Below are positions 25,355 to 37,150 of a DNA stretch of 64,000 bases, in pieces (the first letter of the stretch is position 1; the number at the start of each line of letters is the position of its first letter). The notes under the pieces were generated by a model. It saw only the letters and a program-made list of their open reading frames with translations. It was not told the origin of the DNA and made no database searches. Source of the stretch: Diphasiastrum complanatum. Taxonomy: Eukaryota; Streptophyta; Lycopodiopsida; Lycopodiales; Lycopodiaceae. The DNA lies in contig CM055096.1 of NCBI GenBank assembly GCA_029204225.1, positions 4,250,014 to 4,314,013 on the forward strand, given 5' to 3'. The position numbers were made by a program, and so were the translations under genes.

Positions 25355-27186
25355 TTACAAATGAAGATAGGAAGTCCTCCTAATCCAAAGGTAGTGCCTC
25401 CAAAGGTCCTCCAAGTAACCTGCAAGCTCCAAGATGCTCCCCAACTTCAAATCCTTCTTTGTGAAGTTTTTACTATGCAACCATCTAGTCTTCTTTAAAA
25501 AGTCAGTAACAATAAGCTTGCAAATAAGAGCATGTTCCATAATAATATCATGATCCACATTCTGATAACTGGGTAGGAAGTGGCCAATTTTAACCATCCC
25601 TGGCAAAGTTCCAAAGCGACCTCATGCTCAAAGATGTCATCAATGTAACCAAAAATATAAAGTAAAGTCTCGGAATAAAATTGTTTAATGTTTATACTCT
25701 CAAAGCATCTATTATAGTAGTGTAAATGTAAAAAGATCTTCACCTTATCTCTTCTAACCAAAAGTTGTCGCCTACCAACATGACTGACCTCCAATATTCT
25801 AAGATCTTCAATATCATCATGCACATGGATCAATCACGGTAAAAGTTCAGCTTTCTGATAGGAAGATCCCCTTTTCCACCATTACTTTGCCCCTCATTGC
25901 CTTTATTGGGAAGTATTTTCTCTTCTTGTTGCCACTGCCTGTTATGACTGAACTTGGATTATTTAAACTGAAGGACCCTGTCTTGCTGCTTGTATTTTGG
26001 AAGTATTTATCCTGTAAAGTAGAGAAGCTAGGTTTTTTAAGAAGGCACTCAATTTCACTTATATTCTTAACATCGCCAAGTTGAGCAAGCAACTTGGTAG
26101 TAGGGCTCAGGGAGAGTTCAATAGCACCATCAATCATATGTTGTCTGATGTACATAAAGGCAAGGTGAGATTTAACAACATCTCAAGCAGGCTTATGAAG
26201 CCAAAGAAAGAAAGCATTGAGTTGGTTATGTAAAGATGCACCAGAGAAGAATTTGGCAAGGTTGTTCATCATATACAAGATAGCGTGATCAAACCAAATG
26301 ATAGAAGAATTATTTTTACATTTGTCGCCAAATCTGCATTTAAAAAAGGGTCCTAGCTTGATGCAGGTTCATCCTATGAAGAAGGTCTCAAAGTGGCCTC
26401 TAGTTCTAGCCCAGGTTTGCTCAAAAGGACATCTTGTAGGTTCAAATCTACCCCTTTTTATGATGATATCAAAGGCAATAGGTGTATCAAGGGAGGGATT
26501 CTTATGTAAAGAGGCAAGCTTGCAGGCTTGAACTTCAGCTTCAGTAAAATGGGTAAGCCTTAATCAAGAGTTCAACATAAATAGGTGCCAAAATTTAAGA
26601 GAAGGAAGGCTCCAAATCTTTTAGGCATATTTTGCAGATTTAAGTTCAATCATACAATTAGGTACCAAAGGTACTTGGCAACTTTTGGACTGGCAATATT
26701 CAAAGGCAGATTGGTTGTCTACTCTTGAGAGAAGGATTCCAACTGAGAAGCACTATCATCATCAAGGTCTTCGGTAAAGATCAACAGATGAGGTGAGGTA
26801 GGAGGTTCAGTAAGGGTAGGAGTATCAACAGAAAGATCACCATTTTCTCTTTCCAAACAAGCAAATATCTTCTGAATATGTAAATTGCAGAAACTTTCTT
26901 CAACATCAATACATTCAACATAGTTAGAGAGATCCATATAGATTTTTTCAACCATGCTTAAAGTTTCTTTCTTTTTAATGAAATCCATATATATTTTGAT
27001 CCAATCCATAGTAGTTATCAGGTTAACAAGGCAAAAGATCCTATCATCAGGTCCAGCAACGTCACAAGTAGCTTTATCATAAAAAATAATGAGTTTGTGA
27101 ACATCAACATCTTTCTTCATGCAACAAATGATAGTCTGAACAAAAGGGTTAGGAGGAGGAAGGGGCTCCCCATAACCAAGAGCCAT
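25355..27186 (-). pseudogene. Decayed minus-strand coding region of unknown identity
   Basis: Consecutive minus-strand frames look like pieces of one or two old proteins: 27186-26719 (155 codons, starts MALGYGEPLPPPNPFVQT, acidic and Pro/Thr-rich C-terminus), a stretch across 26530-26160 with internal stops, 26155-25847 (102 codons, Lys-rich end) and 25833-25355 in two frames. I do not recognise a family. Placement downstream of a copia primer-binding site and Gag N-terminus (27853-28780) on the same strand could mean that the region is cargo or decayed internal sequence of that element. The piece at 26394-26460 is better explained as a SINE-like insertion. Confidence 0.25.
26394..26460 (+). 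mobile_element. Candidate tRNA-derived SINE head
   Basis: TGGCCTCTAGTTCTAG at 26394 lies in the position of a Pol III A box. GGTTCAAATCT at 26439-26449 is close to the B box consensus GGTTCGANTCC, and a T run follows at 26455-26459. The fold does not give a full cloverleaf, so it is not called as a tRNA. Confidence 0.25.
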
Positions 27187-27852
27187 AGTATCGTGGAACC
27201 ATCCTGTGGACTACATCATCAAACAGACCTTGTTAGCCATAAAATAACTAAGACCAACCATACACATCATAACCTCTGATCAAAACACTTTTTGCAGATC
27301 CAAACCTTTGTAAAACTAGCATCTCAACATGTAATTGAGATCATAAAAGATTACCAAAAGCCCCTTCACTAGCCATACTGAAATCCATGACACCATCATA
27401 AAAAATGAGATAGATGCTATGATCCTCCTCCAACATGAAGTAGAATAGGTGAAGATGAGTGTCAGACCTGATCCTTGCTGCCCCTTTGAGTCCTTTTTAA
27501 TCCTCAATAAGCACACAATCAAGATTACTCATGCAAGACTCTCTCTAAATGAATAAATCATAAAAGGTAGAAGACTAATCTTCTTGACTAGCTAGTGTAT
27601 CAAGCACCTCAATTCTATCCAACATAGAATCACTTGATCTAATCTTTTTATTGAACCATGTGACATTACTTGTTATAAAAAATACTTTCATTGGCTCACC
27701 AAAAGAATCATTACCATTTGAAAAATGCATGCTTGAAGAGAACAAGCTTACTAATATCATTAAAAGTAGTAAAGTACACACTGAGAAAAAAATGATTATT
27801 CTTGAACTTCTTTTGAAAAACTATTTGTTCTTGGCTGGCATGAGGCTCCACC

Positions 27853-27990
27853 TCAATACATAGCAATATCCATCATATAATTCATATTTTGCAAGGACTC
27901 CATCCTTACCTTCCATATTGAGTAGTTGCTTGCATTCAACCTATCATTGTCTTCCAACAAAAAACCTGTTTGCCGCGTTGAAGAAGCTTG
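27853..27990 (-). pseudogene. Copia Gag N-terminal fragment (element D)
   Basis: On the minus strand the frame reads LEDNDRLNASNYSIWKVRME, which is the typical copia Gag N-terminus also present in elements A, C1 and C2. It runs into a TGA at 27853. It lies about 0.8 kb downstream of the primer-binding site at 28769-28780, on the same strand. Little else of the element is recognisable. Confidence 0.6.
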
Positions 27991-28768
27991 ATCCTCTTTG
28001 ATCAAGAATGTGACCTATTCTTGTGCACACCATCACTCACTTCAAATTTTGGACCAACACGCACTTCAAACCTTAGAAGTGGATCAAATAGATCTAGAAC
28101 ACCTTACTTCTATCACAATCATGAACATAGTTGACTAGCATGCTAGAAATGAGTAAATTTTGCTCTCAAAGTAGAACAAAACTCAATGGATAAAAATGAA
28201 ATTCAACCAAGTGTTATCTAACACTCTTGAATGCATAAATGAACATATTAAATCATGAAACAAGAGGTCCCATCATATCTTGAAAGGTACTACTCAAATC
28301 TTTTCTTAAATGCCAAAACTAGTTGCTAGAAATCTTGACAATGTCACATCAACCTACAAAAGTTTGAAGAAATGATTTATAATTCACATACACTCAATTA
28401 GGTACTCTAGAAATGAATAAGAAAGAGATCCAAACATGCATTTAAAAAGGAACTCCCTAATTTGATGTTTTGGAATTAAATCATTCACAAATTTTCAAAC
28501 TAGCTCAAGAATTATTGCCTTGTGGAATGTTAAGACATCTACACCTTAGATGCTCTCAAACAATCAGATGCATAAGAGTACGAATATCAATCCTAAATCC
28601 AAAAAATAGCTAATTCACAAAGAATTCAAATCTCCAATCTCTCTTGCTTCCCAAACATGTGTATGACACCAAAATTGGTGACTAGCTTCACGAATGAGAG
28701 GCTAGAGCACTGGCTCCATCCAAACTTGATCCAAATATGATCATAATATGAATTTCAGTCAATCCTAA
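27991..28768 (-). other. Probable leader/decayed interior of element D
   Basis: This stretch lies between the PBS and Gag remnant of element D and contains no clear frame. It presumably holds the untranslated leader with later insertions. Confidence 0.3.
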
Positions 28769-28780
28769 GCTCTGATACCA
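28769..28780 (-). other. Element D primer-binding site
   Basis: The minus strand reads TGGTATCAGAGC, an exact 12-base match to the initiator-Met tRNA complement used by copia elements. It continues as TTAGGATT. Confidence 0.75.
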
Positions 28781-29267
28781 TAGGAAATAAAATGATAGTG
28801 ATCCATTCTATTTGATTGATCTATGACCCAAGTGATAGCACGAACAATTCTACACATTGTTAGGCAAGAGCACTTGCAAAATTGCATGAAATGTAGAGAT
28901 AATCAGCATGAATGTCATAAACCTAAAATGAATAATAAATAAAGCTTTAGATTTGATCCATAACCATTTAGGAGCAGGCTGAAATTATTCATAACTCATA
29001 GCTATGCATAGATTATCATACTACCCACAATCTAGCACAATCAGACATTAAGAGAGAGAAGAGATAGAAAAATAGAGGGTGCCACCTCAATAGCAAAGAA
29101 TCTCTTCAATACTCAATATACTTATAGTAGTGAGGCTGTCCTAATGTGATTTGGCCCAAATGAATCCTGGCCACAAACTCAATATGCAAATCAATCTCTT
29201 CCCTTGATCAAGATTAATGCTAAATTGACAATCTTGACTAAATTCAATTTTTTATGTTTCTCCTACA
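28781..29267 (-). repeat. Putative element D 5' LTR
   Basis: The region directly upstream of the PBS is bounded on the minus strand by TGTAGGA (29267-29261) and TTTCCTA next to the PBS, a 5-base inverted end. Only one copy is visible, so the limits are provisional. Confidence 0.4.
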
Positions 29268-30388
<1,121 letters not shown>

Positions 30389-30389
<1 letters not shown>

Positions 30390-30905
30390 TTACACATAGT
30401 TCCTTTTGACAAAGCAAGACTAAACCCTTTGAAGCCTTTATTCCTAATCTAACAAGGTAAAGTACAGCTGAAAAGTAAAATACAGTATTGTAAAGCACCA
30501 TAAAGCATAATCACTTTCAAAACGTCCAGTTGATACCTGCCACCATCCCACAACACAAAACCGCACAAGTTAGTATAGTGGAGAAGACAGGCGGTGTCAT
30601 AGCGGAGTGTTAGTTGTTATCCATGCCCAAAAGAAGCTATACCACTTAACAACATAAATAGCATTTTAAATCATAGTCCAGTCTTCCCAAATGATAGAAT
30701 TTTTTTTAGCGATAGGCCAAGCCCTGACCGTATCAGGGCATGTGCCATGCTGATTAGTTTATGGGCATTGGTCCATATCAGTTCATTTTGTTTTGTGTAT
30801 AAGTATGAATAGTTTTCACCGTATATATTGTATCTCGTTAAAAGATATGGTGTGAACATGTGTGCTGGTATTAAAACATATCCATGCCATTCTAATCCAT
30901 GCGAC
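30389..30905. repeat. Dispersed repeat R1, copy 2
   Basis: This copy is homologous to 24056-24570 in the same orientation and likewise starts at the end of a GA tract. The two copies are clearly diverged, with many small indels. Confidence 0.65.
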
Positions 30906-31840
30906 AACTTTCAAAAAACCAGTCACGCACTACTATCCATACTCCTGAGCATATCCATGCTTTCCAGTCGTATCTCACCATGCTCTGATATGACAACTGA
31001 ATGGGTATTATTTTGTGATAGCCATGATTGAATAGTTTTGTTTTGAATAAACTTGCGTTTATCAAAACTACATATTCAGCCCGTGGTATTTATGATACTG
31101 TTTAGGATAGGTTATACATTATGGGTGTGGTGTTTGTGGTTTTTACAAGGTATTAGGGTAGATCAGTGCCATTTTAATCCTTTTGTAAGAACCTTTTACC
31201 TTACGCATATCCATGCTATCTAAGATAATTTTAATGAACAACCTTTCCAATGGACATCATTTAAGTCATCATTATCAGAGTGTCAAACTAGTAGATGGCA
31301 GGGAGTAGGAAGAGACGTGTTTAAGCAACCAATGTCTTCTTTCTAACCATAGAGAAAAATAAACATAAAACCAACAACCTCTTTCCTTTGAGCGTAGGTT
31401 GCTTCTGCACAACCTGAATTTTGTTGCGAGAAATCATCCCTGGATGATCGCAGATGTGTTATCTTGTGACGATGCCATGTTAATTCTTTGAGTGCTCTTG
31501 CTTTCTTTAGAATCAAATCATTGAAAATGTTATTGCCAAATAAAATATTTTCATTCTTATTTAACCGCAGAGATTAGAATTTTAGAGACAGCTACTCCTC
31601 AGTTGCTATATTAATTAGGAGCGAAGGGTTTAATGTATGTACCTACACAGACGCTTATAAATAGATGGTTCAAAACTAAACCTAATTGAAAAAGAAGGCC
31701 GTAGTAATAATTGATGCTACAAAATATACATATTATCTTCGTTAGTGATTGCATACTAGTATCCTCTTCGAAGTAGAAACTAGTAAATATGCTAGTAGCC
31801 TGATAGATGTATGAGAGGCTAGAATGAAAACACATTTTGA
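30906..31840. other. Unassigned DNA
   Basis: No motif-bearing frame. The phrase 'ATCCATGC' recurs (near 30879, 30940, 30952 and 31207), but I cannot define a unit. Confidence 0.3.
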
Positions 31841-32340
31841 TCCATCGCTGGACTTGTAGGTGGCCTTTCAGTACTTAGAAAACAGCCAAACATACATTCT
31901 ATCCATCGCTGGATAGTAATGCTTATTATGTGTTATGAATAGCAGAAAAAACATCATTCCCATGTACGTGCAATGGTGAGTCGATCACCTGTTAGAAAGA
32001 GAGCAGAACTTATGAGTGCTTCATCACTGGTTTTGTAGAATGCAAACATACTTTGAAGCTACAAAAAAAGTATGCCACATGACCATTGTTGGCATGCGGT
32101 TAGTATTATCAACAAAAGTGTATGGAGATAAGCACTAGTCCATCACTGGAGTGGACAACGGACAGTTTTCAATCAAATAAAGAGCAAAATACTTTGTTTG
32201 ATCCATCGCTGGTGGACAACGGACCATATTATTCTCTATGTAAGTCATTTTTTTGAGCATGCTTCATCAGCACTGGACCGCAAGTTAATTTATTACCAAA
32301 AGTGCCATAAGAATGGAATATGATCCATCATTGGTCCATC
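31841..32340. repeat. 60-bp-period array of TCCATCGCTGG motifs
   Basis: The motif TCCATCGCTGG or a close variant starts at 31841, 31902, 32020, 32081, 32139, 32202, 32262 and 32324. That is a spacing of 58-63 bases, with one weak unit between 31902 and 32020. The 50 bases between motifs are much less conserved, although TGGACAACGGAC is shared after two of them. The array ends where a copia family B fragment begins. Confidence 0.6.
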
Positions 32341-32341
32341 A

Positions 32342-33060
32342 TTGTGGAGGGACATGCAGCCATGGATTGCTACCAAAATCCAAGGAACAAGAAGGCACAA
32401 AGTAGAAAAGAAAGTTCCAACAACATATCATATGTAGAGGAATCAGAATCCTCAAAGGTGGTCAAAGAGAGAGCTACCAGAAACTTAACTGCTTATCTGT
32501 GTACAGATGTCTGTGCTACATCAGAGGCCGACGTTCAAGAAGTCGTTCTTGACTCAGATGCAACATCACACTTTGTGACAACAAGACATATGATAGCTAA
32601 CTTTTGACAGACTGATTCCTCCAGGTATATAATCCTAGGAGATGGATCAAGACACGAAGTGAACGGAACTAGAGTGTTGTGGCTCAACACCAATAGCAGA
32701 GACAGATGACTGGATGATGTCCAGTATGTGCCTACACTACAGAAAGATCTATTATCAGTTGCAAGGATAGCAAATGTAGACATGCCATGTGACATTTACA
32801 AATGAAACATGCAATATGGTTGATGCCCAGCATCAATGCTCTCATCACTCAAGGGAGACACAAAGGCAACCTGTATCATCTGAAGGTACACCTATCGACA
32901 GAGCAGGCTCATCAAGTCCATGAGTCGATGGACGTTCTATGGCATAGGAGACTATGTCACATGAACTCGATGGCGCTATACAAGGCCAGCCAGCACAGTG
33001 CATTCACAAGAGTAAGCATCAAAGATGCAAGTCTGACATCATTGATGGGGGCGATGGAGT
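32342..33060 (+). pseudogene. Copia family B fragment: Gag knuckle, protease, pre-integrase
   Basis: Readable parts in order are EGHAAMDCYQNPRNKKAQ (half of a Cys/His knuckle), VVLDSDATSHFVTTR (protease site with the active-site Gly of DSGA changed to Asp), ILGDGSRHEVNG, VPTLQKDLLSVARIAN and LWHRRLCHMNSMALYKAS. They are separated by stops and shifts near 32608, 32707 and 32790. Order and sequence match the family B part of element A (11430-12110), so this is a second copy of that family. It ends inside the zinc-finger region of integrase. Confidence 0.75.
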
Positions 33061-33489
33061 GTGGAGAACGCGACTGGAGAAGAGAACATGAATATTTGCT
33101 AAACAGCTCTCCAATCGCAATGGACTGCTAGATGCAAAAACAGTCCAATGGAATGTTTATGCTAATTATAATCATAGCTTAAGTAATCTATTGCCCAACA
33201 TGATCTTAGAAATTAGTTCATTGCAATGATCTTCACATTATTGAACTTAATATCTAAACTTGAAATATGATAGGATTGGTTACCCTTTGCTGGAGATCAG
33301 TCGGAAGCCCATTGTAGACGTTCTTCAAATAATTTGGCTGTCTAAGTTATGATTCTTGCAGATATCAGATGAGCAGACATAGAACCAAAGTTGGTTTCAC
33401 TTGATCCTAGATCAACGATCAATAAACATGCAGGAAGAATCTTGAAATAGAAATAGTTTTTCATTTTATTCTGATCATCAGCCATTACT
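33061..33489. other. Unassigned DNA between copia and gypsy relics
   Basis: No coding signal or repeat boundary recognised. Confidence 0.3.
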
Positions 33490-35203
33490 TTATTTGGTGA
33501 ACAAGACGTGTAACACGGGACGTATTGCAAGATGGCTACTTTTATTGACCGAATTTGATTTTCATGTTGTGGTTTGAAAGGGTAAAGAACATTATCTCAC
33601 TGACCTTGTTTCAAGGATTGAATCAGCACCAATTAATACTGAAGTTGATGGTGAACTACCAGATGCTACATTGTTTTATGTTGAAGCAGAGTTGAATGGG
33701 CAGCAGATATCATTGAATATTTGCTAGGCCAACCCAATGACACGTTGACAAAAGTACAAAAAAGACAAATGATTCTTAAGGCACGACCTTATCAATTGAT
33801 TGCGGGCCAATCATAGTGCTGAGAAATGGATGATATTTTGCAAAGATGTGTTTTGCCGCATGAAGTACCTGAACTTATCATGTTTTCCCATGATGGAATG
33901 GGTGGAGGACATTTTTCAATAGATATCACTGTTCAAAAACTTTTGCAATCAGGATATTGGTGGCCTACACTTCATAAAGATATTGAAAATTATATTCAGT
34001 CATGTGACGTTTGTTTACATGACAGAATTATGAACCTTTACATCCAATTTTATCGCAAGCACCGTTCGAGAAATGGGGCCTTGACTGTGTGGGTCCTATT
34101 CATCCTGCGGCAAGAGGATCTCATGCAAGACATATCATTGTTGCAATCGATTATATGACCAAGTGGGTTGAAGCAAAAGCAGTTTGAGTTGTAGATGCAA
34201 AATCAACGGCTAAGTTCCTTTATGAACATATTATTATTAGGTTTGGATGTCCTATCAAGATCGTAAGTGATCACGAAACATAGTTTGTGAATGAAACGAT
34301 AAAGTGTCTGTTGGAAGACTTTTTCGTTATTCATTCGTTTAAAACTCCGTATTATCCGAGGGGTAATGGTCAAGCTGGGATGATGCCAAAGCCGCTGCAG
34401 CATAGTGTGTGTCTCTACCGTGAAGATCCTCCAGGCACTGAATCTTCCAATAAAGATTCTCTACAACATTATGACAAAAACAGTCGAACCAAATCGTTCT
34501 GATTGGGAACATAAACTGCATGCAACATTATGGGCATTCAGCAAGTAAAGACTCTACATTGCATCGAGCACTCTGGTGATGAAGTTGCTCATTTCTTTGA
34601 GAGAATATATCATAAATCAATGATGCCCTTTATGTAACTTTCATGCTTTAATATTACAAGGCATATTCCCATAATGTAGGTAATAGTTTGCTTCCCAATC
34701 AATACATAGACTCCATAAATCTAGGCATGATATGTCAATATCCTACAACAAGTTTTGTCTTTCAAAATAATTATAACAATCTATAAAGGTACTAATCAAA
34801 CACCATTCTAGCTTGTCTATGGTCAAGATGCAGTTATGCCAATTGAATTCTTAGTACCATCCCTACACATAGCAGCAACGGAACGGTTGGATGAAGCGAA
34901 ATCCTTACAGATGCATCATGAGGCTTTACAAAAACTTTGTGAAACCAGATTGATGGCAGCTCATGCATTAGCAGTAGAGAAAGCCCGTCGCAAGGCATGA
35001 CATGATTACACAAAAAATATTTGAAGGAAGGAGATCTAGCACTAATGTATAAAATGAAACTGATTAAAGGGAAATTGAAGTTTACAGGTGAAGGACCGTA
35101 TAAGGTGAAAGAAATATTGAACTATGGAGTGGTTATTTTAGAACGCTTAGATGGAAAAAGATTTGACACTTCGGTGAATGGCAGCCCACTACGCAAATTT
35201 TAG
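33490..35203 (+). pseudogene. Ty3/gypsy pol relic: RNase H end and integrase
   Basis: From 33490: RWLLLLTEFDFHVV and KGKEHYLTDLVSRIES (end of RNase H). Next come HDGMGGGHF...CDVC (HHCC zinc finger, 33884-34016), then GLDCVGPIHPAARGSHA and AIDYMTKWVEAKAV in a shifted frame (first catalytic Asp). IVSDHET marks the second Asp, followed by a stop. The expected Glu after NGQA is lost in a shifted stretch. The C-terminal part reads VYGQDAVMPIEFLVPSLH and EGDLALMYKM...GPYKV, ending with TAG at 35201-35203. About eight shifts or stops make it non-functional. RT, protease and gag are absent upstream. Confidence 0.8.
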
Positions 35204-35460
35204 CAATCTGTTCAACCAATTTAAGTAGATTGATCCAACACCTTATCAGTTTTACTTTGATTGTTTTACAATTTGTTGTTTTCACTACTTGATTGATTTT
35301 TCTTTTGGAAAAAGACAGTTAAAAAAAAAAGAGTGATGAGCAGAAGTAAAAAAAAGTCATTAGAAAGGAAAAAGTTGAAGGAAAGTATTTTCAAAAGATA
35401 AATTTTCATGAAAAATGATTTAGAAAATCACTTTTTGAGTTATATTTTGTACATACAGTC
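35204..35460. other. 3' part of gypsy relic
   Basis: This is non-coding sequence after integrase. An A-rich stretch at about 35321-35360 could contain the purine tract and LTR start, but I cannot fix a boundary. Confidence 0.3.
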
Positions 35461-36016
35461 TTAGAAACCTTCGTTGAGTTTTCAGTTCATATATCCACCT
35501 CAGATTTCTTTATACTGAGTTGGGCGAAGGTTCTTTTCCAGAGATACTACATGTTTTGTTCAGCAACTTACCATTTCGAGAACCTTCACCGAGCATCTTA
35601 CAACCTTTATGAACCTTCGTCGACCCGACAGATGGATTCAGAATGCCCAAATTAGACTGGACATAGGTTCAGATCTTCAAAATTTGTATTATTACGGTAC
35701 CTAGGTGAAGGATGTTCTTAGGCAAATGTTAAACCTTCGCCGGATCAGTTCAGACCTTCAGAAACCTTCATCGAGACAATTATTTTCACAAAACTGAGCA
35801 TGCCTGAAAATTTTTGTCCTGAACTGAGCAGCCACACTAGTACATTGTCTAATGGACCCTCTAGATCAACCTATAAAATGGCCAAATTTGATTTCATTTC
35901 TCACTTGTGCTAGCTTTCTAATACACTCTATACCTATTCCACTTGTGCTAGCTTCTCCTTCCAAGCTTTCTGATACACTCTATATCTATTCCACTCTCAA
36001 TACTTGCCTATTCATC
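35461..36016 (+). promoter_or_regulatory. Promoter-like region with repeated ACCTTCRYCGA motifs and TATA box
   Basis: ACCTTCGTTGAG (35467), ACCTTCACCGAG (35582), ACCTTCGTCGAC (35613), ACCTTCGCCGGA (35733) and ACCTTCATCGAG (35764) recur, with inverted variants near 35524 and 35704. CTATAAAATGG lies at 35871-35881 and an ATG follows at 36017. The arrangement resembles an LTR U3 with enhancer repeats, perhaps the LTR of the gypsy relic or of a following element. Confidence 0.45.
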
Positions 36017-36804
36017 ATGTCTTCTACTGATACTTCGTAATCTCCTCAGTATGTCATTCATCGTGGCGTTTCGACCAAGACAGACGTCATGATACTTCCT
36101 AGCACAAGCATGGTGGCTCAATGGATGAACCTTGCTCACCGCAATGGGGATCCATGAGCGCGCCTTTTCTGGAAGAATCAACACGGATTTTATAACCATG
36201 GCTTTTAGCACCTGGACCGAGGGCAAGTCCAAATTTTATATCACCTACCAGACTACTACCCACAAGCTGCGTGTGACTGAGGCCGCCCTTGCAGCCATAG
36301 AAATCACTTTTGGCAAATAGCCTTCCCCAAATCATAAGCATGCCAAGAGTATCATCAAGATCTTTATTGATACCATTGATGAGTTGTACTGGAACAATGA
36401 TGGCTATTTGATTGAATCCGTCTGATAGCCTACCATCCATGTCGTCGCTCAGCTTTTGAACAACTTTCTGATGGTTGGCAACCTCATGAATGAACACATT
36501 TCATCCCAGATCCTGCACCGCATTGTAGAATCCAACTACAAGATAGGATCCGGACCATTAGAGCCTTATGACTGGTTCAAAACAGTATTTGGAGAGTTGA
36601 AGAGAGCTATCAAGGGCAATTCTAAACAACAGTTTGCTGCGAGGCCTCTTCTCTCCTCCCTTGCTGTTTCATACTTGGACAACAAAATTCATGGGTTTCA
36701 TGCTGACGCCGTGTTGTCTATCTATGAAGACACACAAGCTGAATCCTCCCAACAAGCTTCCAGTTCTCACAGTCATCGTCGTGTACGTAGCGAAGTTGTT
36801 GTTC
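36017..36804 (+). pseudogene. Decayed protein of unknown family, cut by a CACTA-type end
   Basis: The frame opens with ATG at 36017 (MSSTDTS), meets TAA, and goes on in frame with YVIHRGVSTKTDVMIL. After a one-base shift it reads INTDFITMAFSTWTEGKSKF. After more stops it reads HISSQILHRIVESNYKIG and PYDWFKTVFGELKRAIKG, then Ser/His-rich sequence up to 36804. I do not recognise a family. Its position behind an LTR-like promoter makes a Gag or accessory protein of an LTR element the first guess. The coding sequence is interrupted by the repeat starting at 36805. Confidence 0.35.
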
Positions 36805-37150
36805 CACTACAAGAAAAGTGCGTAGAAAGGGCGGCCAAAAACTTCCATTTAGATCAGTTTAAAGGGCGGTTTTTGGTATCCGCCCTTTAATCCATTAACC
36901 GCCTTTTCAACATTGCCCTTTAAACCAATGAAGGGCAGCTTGTAGCCACCTTATATGCATAGTTTTAAGGGGAAAAAAAAGAATCCAAGGGCGGCTTTTA
37001 GCCACATTTTATGAACATTATTAACAACTCGAAAAAAGTTAAAGGGCGGCTTTTGGCCACCCTTTATTCACTCACACAAGTTAAAAAAAAAAATAGAGCC
37101 GCACTTTAAACCAAATTTAATGGCGGTTTAAAGGGCGGTCTATACTTGTG
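36805..37150. mobile_element. CACTA (En/Spm-type) terminus with subterminal repeats
   Basis: CACTACAAGAAAA at 36805 is the classical terminal sequence of plant CACTA transposons. Behind it a motif of the type AAAGGGCGGCTTTTGGCCACC recurs in both orientations, near 36826, 36859, 36890, 36933, 36989, 37041 and 37115, as expected of subterminal transposase-binding repeats. The three bases before it are TTC. No matching CTTGTAGTG end was found downstream in the window, so the other end is lost or the element is truncated. Confidence 0.72.

Noticed and set aside
33490-36804. Endogenous pararetrovirus (caulimovirus-type) copy
   Set aside because: An integrase with HHCC finger and DDE remnants is present, which pararetroviruses lack, so gypsy is the better call. 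No movement-protein motif was seen.
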